From contig FN649755.1 in the NCBI GenBank assembly GCA_000310025.1, positions 967,835 to 1,031,834 on the forward strand: a stretch of DNA of 64,000 bases, written 5' to 3'. This DNA is from Ectocarpus siliculosus (Eukaryota > Sar > Phaeophyceae > Ectocarpales > Ectocarpaceae). Below are positions 24,100 to 35,665 of this stretch, piece by piece; the stretch's first letter is position 1; every line of letters begins with the position of its first letter. A program made the position numbers and the translations under genes. The notes below the pieces were generated by a model. It had not been told where the DNA came from. It worked only from the letters and a program-made list of their open reading frames with translations, and made no database searches.

Positions 24100-24480
24100 G
24101 CGACATGGCGATCGATACAGACAGACAAAATCTAGGGTTTGACGTCGGTCTTGCCCGCCGCAGGAGGTGGAAGCTATACTCAAAGTCGGGGAGGGGTCGT
24201 GATATGCACTTCCCTACGGAACCGTTATTGAGGCGCCATGAGATTTGCACTGCCGTAGCTGAGGTTATTAGTCGGCAGGGAAACACAAAGAACAAAATCT
24301 TCGGCAGACCGGACCCTATTTTTTTCAACTGGCCAACTGTTGTTTGGATATTTGGATGGCGAGACAATTTCCGGTCTTCTTGTCCGTCACAGAAGGCCGA
24401 AGCTGATGCTCAAACTAGGGGAGGGGTCATGGTTTGCGATTCCCTACCGAACCGTACTCGCTCGGGGCACCACGTCATGG
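24100..24480 (+). repeat. Tandem pair of a 125-base dispersed repeat
   Basis: Copies at about 24140-24270 and 24372-24480, and a third at 25722-25855. Landmarks are AGGAGGTGGAAGCT, CTCAAACT(A/C)GGGGAGGGG, GCGATTCCCTACCGAACC and GGCGCCATGAGATTTGCACT. The 234-codon frame across 24045-24749 runs through both copies and has no recognisable domain, so I do not call it a gene. Confidence 0.55.
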
Positions 24481-25499
24481 ACATGGCAAGAAAAATATCC
24501 CCCCAACGAAAACTGCTGAAATTCATGGATGGGTGGATGAGTGGGGGATCCCAAAACAACGAAACTAACAGCAGTCGCGGTTCGCGCTGTTCTGGGGCCC
24601 TACCGGCGAAAAACACCGTCGCCGCTCTGAACCGCTGGAAGATGTCACACAGCACTGCATGTGCGGCGAACCGTAGGGGCCATGCGCATCGCTTGACGGA
24701 AAGAGGCGGCGCCCATCGCCTCACATGCAGCAGCCGGGTACACGGGTAGCCTCCTACTCAGCAAGATGCAAAACGATTGCCGTTGACGTTCGATGTTATT
24801 GGGACCCTAACGGCGAAAATGCAACAGAGAGAGAGAGGTAGACAAAAGGAAGAGAGACTCGAGAAGACAAGGCATGAACTCTTGAGAAGACACTCGCTCT
24901 CTCTCATCTCTCTGACCCACCGCAGGCTTGAACACGTGTAACGAACGGCGAAATCCGATGTGCGCTCAGCAACACCGAACACGACAAAAGAAAAATAATC
25001 GTCGTTTCCGAACTGCTGTGGAGATACTTTGTAAGTTGGTGGAGACTTTCTTTCTTTATTGGTATGAAGTGGCAACAAAGAAGAAAACGACAGTCTGTGT
25101 AGACTAGACGAGAAGCACGACGGACAAACATCTCAATGCGCTTGCCGTCGCGAAAGATGCGCACCGCTACCGCGATACGAACGAGCAGACTGCTGTTGTC
25201 AATAAACCTGACTACGATAACCGTACGACCATTGCAGCACATTCCGATCATAACAGCAGCAACCGCAGCAGCAGCCGCATGTGTACAATGAATGGTCACT
25301 CAACATCAAACGCAAAAAAAAACAAAAAGATGTGGCGCGCAGCACGCAGGACCCTCTTCCACTGTTCAACCGGCCGTGTCCATGACGAAACCGGTCGCCC
25401 CGGTGGTCTACGGTTGATATCTTCGAAACCTTCTAGACGTCAGGTCAGGGGTTCGAATTCCGGCGAGCTTTTCTTACAAAGTGGGTTTTTCTCTCGCTT

Positions 25500-25692
25500 C
25501 CGCTCCTGGCCTAGTGGATAGCGCTAGTTCGTGTGTACACAGAGGGAAGAGAGTGCTGATCTCTTCTTGCATTATTAAAAATCGAAGGCAAAGTACCGCA
25601 GGAGGGGAGGCTCTTCTGTGTGACCACGGGTTGGAGTAAACGGCACTAGTGCTGTGAGCGCTGATTTCAAGTGAAGACAATAAAAAAAAAAA
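25500..25692 (+). mobile_element. SINE-like repeat with tRNA-like A box and GTGAAGAC tail
   Basis: It begins TGGCCTAGTGGATAGCGCTA, a near-consensus Pol III A box, and runs through CACAGAGGGAAGAGAG and TGTGACCACGGGTTGGAGTA to GATTTCAAGTGAAGACAATA then poly-A. A second tRNA-like segment with TTCGAATTCC lies just upstream at 25395-25468. The same family is at 32965-33150. Confidence 0.6.
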
Positions 25693-25989
25693 CGAAACAG
25701 GCAAGGAACAGTAAAGAAAGGCGTCAAGGCCGACTCTTGCCGGCCACAGGAGGCGGAAGCTGCTCAAACTCGGGGACGGGTTATGATTTGCGACTCCGCA
25801 CCGAACCATACTCGAGGCGCCACGAGATTTGCACTGTAGACCGAGATCATCAGCGTTTAACACCGGTCCAGGCAGGGGGTGGGGCATGCGGATGAAACTT
25901 CCACGGATATTGAACGATGAGACTGAAGCTCCCCCAAAAAACTACTGCTGCATATTGATTTGTTGTGACGCAAGATAGACTATCACACC

Positions 25990-26080
25990 GAGCTCATCAC
26001 ACCCCCTAGTCTAACCCCCTTTCAATTTTCAAACCTCGATACAGCAGTCCTACAACTCCACGACGACGAGGATGACTATC
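25990..26080. mobile_element. Degraded MITE fragment
   Basis: CACACCCCCTAGTCTAACCC, TTCAATTTTCAAACCTCGAT and ACTCCACGACGACGAGGATG resemble the left end and start of the interior of the GATATCACACCCCC family. The right end is not seen. Confidence 0.4.
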
Positions 26081-26564
26081 CAATGATAATACTCCAAGTT
26101 TTTCGGAAATATCTCGACGACCAGACCCTTTCCAACACCTCCCGCCACTCACTCTCGGCATCACCGCTCTTCTTGTCTATAATACTGCTACGAGCGGCAA
26201 GGGAACTTGGAAAATCGGTTGTGTGTGGTATCTTGTGTCACGGGGACATTTTAAAAAATACGCGGACGAGGACTGGGGGAAATAAAATAGATTGGTGCTT
26301 TGTGTGTGCTCGGGACGGCCACCACGCACCGTCATCTGTCCTGCCCCGCCTCCTTGACTGAGTTATTTTTGCCGCCGCCGCCGCCGCCGCCGCCGCTGCG
26401 CTCTCTCATTGTCTGTCGTTCCCACCGCCGCTGCAACGAACCGTGCTCTCTTCATTTCCGTTCCCGCTAATTCCCACAGAGGCCACGAAGATGTTGGACC
26501 AGTAGATCTACGGATATTAGAAGGTTCTGAGCGGAGACTTGAACGGTTTCTAAGTACGTGAAGA

Positions 26565-26624
26565 CAACAACACCAACACCAACACCAACACCACCACCAA
26601 CAACAACAACAACAACAACAACAG
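26565..26624. repeat. (CAA/CCA)n microsatellite after a SINE-like tail
   Basis: The repeat is preceded by CTTGAACGGTTTCTAAGTAC and GTGAAGACAACAACACC, which matches the SINE tail GGAACGGTTTTTAATGTGAAGAC. It is therefore likely the expanded tail of a plus-strand copy. Confidence 0.6.
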
Positions 26625-28689
26625 AGGGCGCGACGATTAAATGCGAGGGGAGAGCCTCGCGCCTTCATTTTTTTTTTTTCCGCGGGACTGTCATTTGAGG
26701 CAGCTCGTGGGCTCGCAGGCTGTTTTTGACAACTTTGATTGGTTGGCGGATTGATTGCTGTGTGTGTGTGCTGGCTTCGACCAGCTGCATCTGATCTACA
26801 TAAAACAACAGCGGTCCCAACCATGTGTGTGTACCTGTTCGGTAGGGTTGGGAGGAGGATGCGTGCACAAGCAACACACGCCGGTATGTCAGCAGGTGGG
26901 ATGTTTTTACAGTAGTACAGATCAAGAAGAGTAGTCTAAAAGCCATGAGGCAGACGGAGCGCAATACTACTGCTGCTGTAGAGTTGTTGCTGTCTTCACA
27001 TTATAGAGTGGAGACTACGAAAAGCAGTAGAGATTGTTTAGTCTGCCGCCACACTGCTGTACATGCAGATTGCATCCTACTGCTGCGGTTGTCATTTGCT
27101 GCAGAGGTACATACGGCAGAAGCGCTCGTTTCTCTCGCGTACAATTGGGGTGCTGAGCCCCAGCAAAACTGTTTGGTGTTGGTACCGGGTAAGGCGGTAG
27201 ACTTTAGCACTATCCGCGCGGTAGACTTTATTTAGCACGAGAAGTTCATTCCTACGCGCGGATATTCGTGAGATCTTCGACCACTGATGATGAGTGATAT
27301 CTCGCCGTCAGAATATAAAAAGAGGACAAAAGACCCACCGGGGAGAGTGGTAGCGATGCAGGGATGGATGGAAGCGGGTGCGAAAAATAAACTTGGATCG
27401 GTCGTGGCGAAGGAAAAAAAAAAAATGCCGTCAGTGGCAACCGGGTCGCAACAACAAATGCCGCACACGTTGGGTTGCTGTGTCATCATCATCGATCGCC
27501 CCCACCCACGGTTCTAACGCTCTACACAGACAGGCAGTCGGGTGGTTTGTCGCTGGCGCCGTTAGTGCCGCACTCGCTGGAGCAGGGAGCGACGAGGAGA
27601 CGCTTGAAGGCTGGCCTCCACCATCGCCTGCGGTTGGCTGCACCTGCTACTATATCCCGGTTCGGTGGCAGCAAGAACGCGGCATTTTTTTTTTCTTCTC
27701 CTTGCACAAGGTGGCGAAGCGCTCGGGTGAATCCTGCCTCTTTCGATCGAACCAACGAGTCTACGAGGCCGCGGCGGCCCGCCCGCAGTCGCACAAGTCG
27801 GAGGGGGGGCATCATTCGTTCGCGGACCTTGCTGCCCTCTTTAGTGAGAGCCCGAGCTACATAAACCACCATGTCCACCACCTTGTGCCATCCTGACTAC
27901 ATCGTCGTGGGCATGCAAAATGGCGAGCAGGTGTGTCGGCGTGTGGTCTGCGTGGAGATTGAGATTTTCACGGATTTGATACGTACAAAGTATCTTCCTA
28001 CACACACACACAATAGTAAGTAAGAATAACGGCTGCCGCGCGCTCGCCACTCGTGCGTACAAAACGCGCCCGCGCGCTGCTGCTGCTGCTGCTTGCCACT
28101 ACCTGACTGAAACCACCCAGACAACCTCTTTCAGCAGTAGTAGCTGCCAAAATCCACGTCGTCGGAATCAACATACTTGTCGAAAAGCGCACCAACCCGC
28201 GGTGGTGGAGGATCGCGTCCACTCGTTGGAAGTTGGTATTTTAGTGCTGCTGCTGTAGGGTTGTCTGTATACTGTGGACCACCCTTCCGTCAGCGGCATC
28301 AACATGGTGCAATGGTTGAGCTGCCTTGAAAAAGGGTGTTGTCGGAACTACTGCTGCTGCAGACTCCACACGGTAGTACAAGGAAGGGCTGGAAGAAGCC
28401 GATGCCGACGCGTCATCTCCTCGCAGCAGCAGCCGTAGTAGAGCAGCAGCACATACATACATACCTCTGCATCTTCCGTCTTCACTCTTTCAGTAGCTTT
28501 ACAACATTGGCAAGTGAAGATCCATTCGAATCCAGGGGAGGCTCTAGACCTTTGCGTATCCTCGGCAGGGGGGACAATCGAAGCGGGCACGCCATCTATT
28601 GTTGATGCCCCAGAGCTTGGATGTTGCAGCATCCTTCTCGCGAAATGATACCAAGGGCTTGAACCACGCAATCAATGCTGCCGCTGCTT

Positions 28690-28865
28690 CTTCTTCTGTG
28701 TTCGCGGGGCTGTTGTTCTTGCTCGAAAGACTAGGCTATTATTATATTATTGCAGAAGTTCTTCCTCGAAAGACTAGGCTATTATTATTGCAGAAGTGCT
28801 TCTTCTGTGTTCGCGGCTGTTTCTTCCTCAAAAGACTGGGCTATTATTATTGTAGAAGAAAGTCG
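28690..28865 (+). repeat. About 60-base tandem repeat, three units
   Basis: Units share TTC(C/T)TC(G/A)AAAGACT(A/G)GGCT, then ATTATTATTG, then (C/T)AGAAG(T/A). Two of them begin GCTTCTTCTTCTGTGTTCGC or close. Units have spacings of about 50-65 bases. The string of frames is a product of repetition. Confidence 0.7.
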
Positions 28866-29428
28866 GTACACAATAATACGCATAAAAGAAACGGTTTGGG
28901 TCCCTGCTCAAGTACGTTTACACGAACATCCGTACAGCTAAAACAAACTGCCGCGAATTTCCGTGTCCACACAGGCTTTTGTCTAGACGTGTTCCCAATG
29001 GGTCGTTGTGCGCATATTCAGCCCGTTCTAACATACATGCGCACAGAGACTCAAACCGAGGTCGCTGACGCGGACGCCTTCATGCCTTGGTCACAGGCTA
29101 CCTGTCAAACAAAGATGCACAATAATCAACAACAATAAAAGATGTGGTACAGCCTGGTAGATAGGAGTTGAAGGGGGGATTGCTTGGGCACTTTTTTGTC
29201 GTCACGAGAGAGAATAATAGATGTTATCGCTCTGTCTCTCTCTCTCTCTCTCTCGATATCTTGGGTGCCAGCAACCCGTCAAAAACCCTGAAGCAATGTT
29301 CGTTCATGTTTTTCCGGTCACTGAAGCGTGTTCTTGCACCCGGACGTTTACTCACACTAAACGATAGAATACGGCAAAGATCCACAGAACTCTCGGAGCA
29401 TGCATGCGTATGTTCCGCAGGTTGCATA

Positions 29429-29622
29429 AGATATCAAATCCGTTGGACCGATTGTCGAAGCTCGATTTCTCGGCAGGAAAAGCAGTGACGGCGGTACCGA
29501 AAGAGGCGGCGTTGGAAGCGTCTCGTCTGGAGCCATCCGAAAACACAATCCTTTGCTTTCGGCATTCTCTTCGTCGTGGAGTAATCGAGCTTTGAAAATC
29601 GGTCCAGGGGGTGTGATATCTC
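29429..29622. mobile_element. MITE-like element, GATATCACACCCCC family, copy
   Basis: Left end AGATATCAAATCCGTTGGAC; right end AAAATCGGTCCAGGGGGTGT then GATATC. The interior GGCGGTACCGAAAGAGGCGG and CTCTTCGTCGTGGAGTAATC align with the copies at 8238 and 19261. This is one of the best preserved copies. Confidence 0.82.
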
Positions 29623-29910
29623 ATGCAAGAAACAAACGGTAGTAAGCGTGGCGGCTCGTAACCGAAAGCCTTACGCAAGAGAGTTGGAGTTGAATGTGCG
29701 GCATAACTCGGTCGCGATGCTCTGTTTTACAGACAGCTATTGTACAGCAGTAGCTGTGTGTGTGGAGATGATGTGGAGATGGGGTACGTAGGAGATGGTT
29801 CCCTGAGATGCGCGGGCCTGAAACACCCCGTGGCACAGGCCTCGCCGGGATGATGGGAGCAAAACCACAAAGAATGCTGCGGTTTTTATCCTTACGGCAC
29901 TGACTGGTGG

Positions 29911-29944
<34 letters not shown>

Positions 29945-29950
29945 TGCTCC
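29911..29950. repeat. (CTG)n microsatellite
   Basis: An imperfect CTG/CTC trinucleotide run gives poly-Ala on the plus strand. No gene structure surrounds it. Confidence 0.9.
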
Positions 29951-31689
29951 TGCTGCAGCTGCTCATCGCTTTGCTGTTGGGCAGCATACATACACAAGTG
30001 CCGGCCCGCTCGTAGGAAATATGCATACGTTGATATGTTGCATGCGTATGTCCACAAGAAACGACGGTTGGTTCAGATTTTGGAACAGACTTGAAAAGCT
30101 AATGCCCGAAGAAATTGAGCGTAGAGGCCGGCGCTGCATTACACAATAATTCCTGTATGGAACCCTTTGCCCCGTGGTGGGGACTAATAAAAGTTTGAGC
30201 CTCGCGCCAAATAGATTCGTTTCTCATCAGCGGGTCGGCACTGCTGCATGATGGGGACACAGCAGTCCTCAGCTTTTACAATTTTCGATTTATCGAAAGT
30301 GTATGCATTCAATTCGTGAATCCGTTGTTCTGACCCCGAGTTCAGCTGGCTGGAACGCGTCAGGGGGAAAAATACTTAAACATTAACTAACATTGCGTTG
30401 CGTCATCTGCTCACCAAACCAACAAATCAATCAAACCGAGACTTCTGTGGATCTTTCTGCTCTCACTCTTGGATGGGCGTGAAGCCTGTGGGTGCGACGA
30501 AAGCGATCAAGATCCAGCACGAGACCGCCAGAGAAAGAGAAACTGCCTGTGTCCCGCCTAATGCGGGCCGGCAGAATTAACTATGGTCGGTCGTGGCATA
30601 ATTAATTTCACAATTTCATCACCACCACCGGTCGAGTACAGACCAAAATGTATCGAATTTAGTGTAAGGTCTTGGGCTGGGCTGCGGTTCTCAACCCACA
30701 TTTTCTTCAATGTCGTGAACATTTTGTGCATGTTGATGTTTCCCGTCGACGTGTTTCTTGTTTGCGGGCATGCACCTAACTGCTGTACTTTCATTTCATG
30801 TTGCATTACCGCCCAATATTGTCCGACTTACCTTCTGGGCCAGGGGGAGGCCTGGCGAGAAACATTCTAGCAAAAGTAGGATTAGTGACGGAGGAACACT
30901 TCGGTTTTTCCCACATTGTGACGAGATTCTTGCTGAGATTTGATTCCGATAGCTTGCAACAGAACATAGAAAAAAAAAACGCGGACATTTGGTCGACATG
31001 ACGTGGAAGCTGCCGCGCCCTGATTGGCCGAAAGAATCTCTCTCGCGCCTTTTCCCTCCGCCACTTCTCCACGCTACATTGTAGAAATGGGCTGTTGATT
31101 ACAAGATGGTTTGTTTGTCAAAGGTATCGACCGGTGGTGCTAAGAAACAGAAAGAAACACCCACAAGCCACAAGGTTCACGTGGCTTCAGTGCTTCAGTC
31201 GATCCCATGGTCTGGGGGGTTCAACCAAGACGCGTCCATCCATGTTTTCAGCATCTCAGGGTTATTCTTAACGCGACGAAAAAAAAACGCTTTTTTCCAC
31301 GGAACGGTGAAAAGAAGATCCGATTATTTTTCGCTTGTTCTAATCGTGATGTCATCGCGAAACGCACGTTTCCTTCCCTGAATACACGTTTTGCTCGACA
31401 CACAACAGGTTGACATGGTATTGCTCACCATAGAGCAGCGGTGAAAGCGCAATGAGCAGCACCCGACACAGAGGACAACACACTCAGAAAGATCCCGTCC
31501 ACCTGGCCTGCTGTTTTCAGTTTTCGGCAACAACAGGCTCATGGCAGAGTGTCGCCACCTGGGTGTTGCTTGCGATTTCTTCAGTTTGCCAGCTCATTTT
31601 TCACGGTTGCGACTCCCATCTTTGACCACCACCTGCCCAAAGGTAGACGAGCTGAACAATCATAGGGCGGCAGCCGCGCTGACGGCCAG

Positions 31690-31990
31690 CATCATATAGA
31701 TGGCCAATCCGAAAGAATTAGCGTGTCGGAGGCCCTGTTGCTCTACTGCTGCGTGGTGCCGTGGATTGATGTTGATGCGTCCGACCAAAAACGCATCATC
31801 TCGCCGCATTTTTCCAACGGCATTTTGGTGAGGTGGCACACGTCTCTAACACACTTTATTGAGCAGCACCCAAGCACCCAATACCCACGAAGCAGCACGG
31901 CGCCGGGAGATGGTATCATATGGACAGCCGAACCGAAGGAATCAGCGCGTTGGAGGTCTTGCTGCTGCTGCTGTACTCGTTCTACTGTTT
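31690..31990 (+). repeat. Imperfect direct duplication, unit about 225 bases
   Basis: ATCATATAGATGGCCAATCC with GAAAGAATTAGCGTGTCGGA recurs as ATCATATGGACAGCCGAACC with GAAGGAATCAGCGCGTTGGA. Each is followed by a CTGCTGCTG stretch. Confidence 0.55.
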
Positions 31991-32558
31991 CCGTGTTTGC
32001 TATGTGTGATTGAAAAAAATCCCCAAGCACCAACAGCAGCAGTTGAAGACGAGAGCACCACGCAATGCCTAGTTTTGGGCCAAGAACGGACTGAACGCCA
32101 CTTCTGCCGCTTGTCCATCTCCACAACAGACCTGGACGTGAGTCTGGCAGGTCTTTCTAGCGTTCTCAGTGATGTTACAGCGCCCGCGGTGCGCTTGTCC
32201 GATGTTTTTGTCAAAAACACGAATTCGTTTAAGTAGCAAGCCCCAAAAAAACCCGGCTCCTTCTTTTCACGCTTTCGGGGAAAAACGCCTCCATATGTGT
32301 TCAAGAAAACACGGTTTCGTTTTTTTTTTCGTGTTTTATTGGTCGATAAGAAGCACCCTCAACTAAAAACTTATTGTAGCGAATTTTCTGAGGGAGCGCC
32401 ACTCTATGCTCAGAAAAACACCTCATGTTCGAAACATCAGAGAAACGCGGGTACCTGTTCAGTCGCCTCGGGTTTCTCAGCGGAAACACTCATGGCTGGC
32501 GGCACGAAATACGGCACCGCAGGGTACAGGCTCGTCCGACGCTTTCATAAAACCACTG

Positions 32559-32875
32559 AACAGAGGGCACTTGCACACACTTTTCCTGGATAGAACCTCT
32601 ACTCGTTACGTTCATTGGTGGTGTTGTCGACAGAGGGAAAAAGCAAGCACCCCCGCACACTTCGGACGACTCACTCAGAGCTCATGGAACACCCTGAATT
32701 ATTTGGTAAGCAAGGCAATGTGTTTCAGGCGGCCGGACCTCGTCTCATCCCAGCGTTTTCGGTTCCACGGCACTTTTTCTGTAATCACATGGAACGCGGA
32801 ATGCACGTAACGAGGAGATGCTCTATCCAGGAAAAATGTGTGTTGAAGTGTCCTGTCCAGTGGTTACATGAGACG
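32559..32875. repeat. Inverted repeat of about 75 bases around a 170-base loop
   Basis: CACACACTTTTCCTGGATAG and CTCGTTACGTTCATT at the left are matched in inverse by AATGCACGTAACGAG and CTATCCAGGAAAAATGTGTG at the right. It is foldback-shaped. Frames across it have no recognisable product. Confidence 0.65.
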
Positions 32876-32964
32876 TCGGGCGAGCCTGTACCCCGCTGCG
32901 CCATCGTTCGTGCTTGTCTGAGCCAGGGGTGGGTCTGCGGTGGAAAGCGATATATGGTTCCTGT

Positions 32965-33150
32965 TATCGCAGAGGGAAGAGAATGTTAATGCTACCCTCT
33001 TTCTCCCAATTGAGAGCGAAGGCAAGGTACCTCAGGAGGGGTAAGTATGGTAGGGGGTCTCAGGGAGAGGAGATCTTCTGTGTGACCACGGGTTGGAGAA
33101 AACGGCACAAATGCTGTGGGCGCTGACTTAAAGTGAAGACAACAATAAAC
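32965..33150 (+). mobile_element. SINE-like repeat, same family as 25500
   Basis: It shares CGCAGAGGGAAGAGA, GAGCGAAGGCAAGGTACCTC, TGTGTGACCACGGGTTGGAG and CTGACTTAAAGTGAAGACAA with the copy at 25500. The tRNA-like head is less clear. Confidence 0.6.
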
Positions 33151-33869
33151 AAAATGGGTGGCAAGCGGGGTATTCCTCCGACAAATAATAATACTGCTAC
33201 GAAAAAGTAGCCGCTACATACCCCGCGGTTATGAACCTCGCAACATGTGGCCAACGTTATCTAACCCAAACAAAGACCTCCGGAAAGGTCCATGTAGCTA
33301 ACTTGTGAGGGTCTTGCCAATGTGTCTTTGATGGTATGGAGCGTGTACTCAGGTATCAGTGGCGGGTCACCTTGATCTTGAGCCCCCACACACTCGTCAG
33401 TAGTACGGTGGTGGTGGTCCCGATATATACCGCGGCAGGAATAACTTGTCACGGGGATTTGGCTATGGACTATATCCCCCTAGTCTAGCACTCAATAGCG
33501 CGGTGTCCCTATATTTCGCGGTCAAGTTGCCTGTCACTATGTACACCGCGGTGTATTAGGACAACGACTGCGCTGTTGTATTGATTTCAACGGGTTTGTA
33601 GGGGGAACGGCACGACGACCGGTCCGATCCCGGCGGAGGAACATCCACCGGCCTAGTACGGGGTACAAGGTGGTACTACTGTAGACTAAAATCATGCGGT
33701 AATGTGCTGTCCTGATTTATTGGCGACCTTTTGATATTTCCTACCGTCGTGTTAGTCGCAAGAGCTGTTTGGCATGGCGTGCCGGGAAGCAGCGATGGGT
33801 TATTCCATGAATCTGCAAGGGTGCGTTCGGTGGGGTATGTACCGAGGCATACCGCGGGTATTTACCCTA

Positions 33870-34020
33870 CCGCCCGTCTCGGTACGATCTGTACAGACTT
33901 CCTTTCCCCTACAAAATCCAGGTACGATCTGGACAGACCCCCATACCCTACCGATCTCAGTGGTGTGCATACGATCCGTACAGAACTCCACACCCTACCG
34001 AGCATACCCACCCTTAACCT
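33870..34020 (+). repeat. Three 40-45-base tandem repeats
   Basis: GGTACGATCTGTACAGACTT, GGTACGATCTGGACAGACCC and CATACGATCCGTACAGAACT, each followed by a C-rich spacer ending in CCTAC. Non-coding. Confidence 0.7.
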
Positions 34021-34452
34021 ACCGAATACATCCTTTAGTCTCGATATGCCCGACACATGACCGGCGACGTGTGACAGCTGTCTGGGGGCTCGTTTCCTCA
34101 AAGGGTATTTCTTGATTGCTGTTTCGATTACCTGGTTTTTTTTTTCTAATGTTGTGTTCGTGGTGAGGTTCTCATGAAGTGACCTTGTTTCTGCACATGG
34201 CACTTCAAGTGTAATTCAGAGTTTACTTGAGAGTGTTTTTTTTTTTTCCTGTTTTTTTTTTTTTTGTCTTCTTTTCTTGCTGTCGTGTTCATGACGAGGT
34301 TTCGTGTACGTACGTACACTTCTTCGTGTATGAGAGTGGCTCTCACAACAAACCGTATGAAAATCGTCGCTTGGGCTTGCCGGAAACAGGCTTCACTCCT
34401 CCTCGGGTGGCTCTCTCTCTCTCTGATGCGTTTGACCATGTTACGTGCACTC

Positions 34453-35328
34453 GGCACTAGACACCGATCTACGGAGATCTAGAGGGTGTAATGTTGGTAT
34501 GTGTTTGTGGAAGTGCGATCCCACAAGCATGTCCTATTCGCTCGTTATTTTCAAGGTTTTAAGGTCTTGAGTCAACCTCTACGCAGCCTCTGACGCGAAA
34601 CACCCGCTACCGAACATGATATATCGGGGAAGCATCCTGCGGGTGTCGGTATTGGTGTGGAGCTACGTGTGAGCCGTTTCTTCACAATCTGGAGCTACGG
34701 CCTACCCCTTTTAACCGCACTCGTCACAATTTGGAGCTCGCGGTCAATGTGTGTGCCTGTTTAATGTGTTATCGGGAAGACCATGGTTCAACTTTCAACT
34801 GCTGCTGCTGCTGCTGCTCCTGCTCCTGTGTATTGCGCCGCATCCAGCGTCGGGTGTACCCGCTGAAGTTGTTCCCACCTCCCGTGCCCGCACGGCATTG
34901 GCGACTCTGCCCTCTGCGAGGGCGAGCTCGGCTTTAAGTTCAGCCACCTCATACGAATCCCATCTCCTTCCCGACACTGCATCAAAGGCACACACATAAG
35001 ACCGCGAGCTCCAAACTGTGACGAACGCGGCTAAAACGTGTAGGCCGTAGCTGCAAATTATGATGAAACGGCTCACACGTAGCTCCACACCAATACCGAC
35101 ACCCACAGATACTTCCTCGACGTATCGCATTGGGTAGCGGGTGCTTTTCTCCAGAGGCTGTCTGCAGAGTAAAGGTTGACTCAAGACCTTTAAGACCCTG
35201 ACATTTTCGAGTGAGCAGGGCACGCTTAGCCATCAACGCAGAAGGGGGATCGCCCTTCTACGAACACATAATAAATACCAACATGATTCCAACCCCCTAA
35301 GATCTCCGTAGATCAGTGTCTAGTGCTA
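34453..35328. mobile_element. Foldback element with 350-base inverted arms
   Basis: The left arm is about 34453-34797 and the right arm about 34965-35328. Paired landmarks, right ones read in inverse: GCACTAGACACCGATCTACG with GCACTAGACACTGATCTACG; TTAAGGTCTTGAGTCAACCT with TAAAGGTCTTGAGTCAACCT; GTCGGTATTGGTGTGGAGCT in both; ACAATTTGGAGCTCGCGGTC with ACAGTTTGGAGCTCGCGGTC. The spacer has a (CTG)n run. No transposase. It is related to the 180-base repeat at 46757 and 51269 by the GTCTTGAGTCAACC block. Confidence 0.8.
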
Positions 35329-35388
35329 GTATATCTGACAGACCACGAACGGGGGGAAACGCAGGCACGATTTTCTCTGCTTTCCTCT

Positions 35389-35580
35389 CTCCAGCCACCA
35401 TCATGAGCATTCAGCCACCGCCCTCGTTCCCCTTTTCCTTTCCCCCACCACTACCGTGAGTATTTGGACACTGCTTTCAATCTCCTTTTCCTTTCTCCAA
35501 CCACTTGCCATGGGTATTCGGCAACTGCTTTCGGTCTGCTTTTCCTTTCTCCAGCCACTATCATGAGAATTTCGGCCACT
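35389..35580 (+). repeat. About 54-base tandem repeat before TM1 exon
   Basis: Units carry TCC(A/C)(G/A)CCACYATCATGAGNATT-like segments followed by CTTTTCCTTTCTCC. Four imperfect copies lie upstream of the exon at 35666. One contains a donor-like CCGTGAGT, but I cannot support an exon there. Confidence 0.6.
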
Positions 35581-35665
35581 CCTGCTCCTCCGCTCACCCT
35601 TTTTATCGTCCCCGGAAGTTCGACTGGTTTCTTCGATTACACTTTGCCCTTGGGTTGTTACACAG

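Noticed and set aside
24045-24749. 234-codon plus frame
   Set aside because: It spans two tandem copies of a dispersed non-coding repeat; no domain and no splice or paralogue support.
27378-28020. Possible coding segment (frames ending FADLAALFSESPSYINHH and starting MSTTLCHPDYIVVG)
   Set aside because: The peptides look less random than most, but frames conflict, no splice signals link them, and no family is recognisable.
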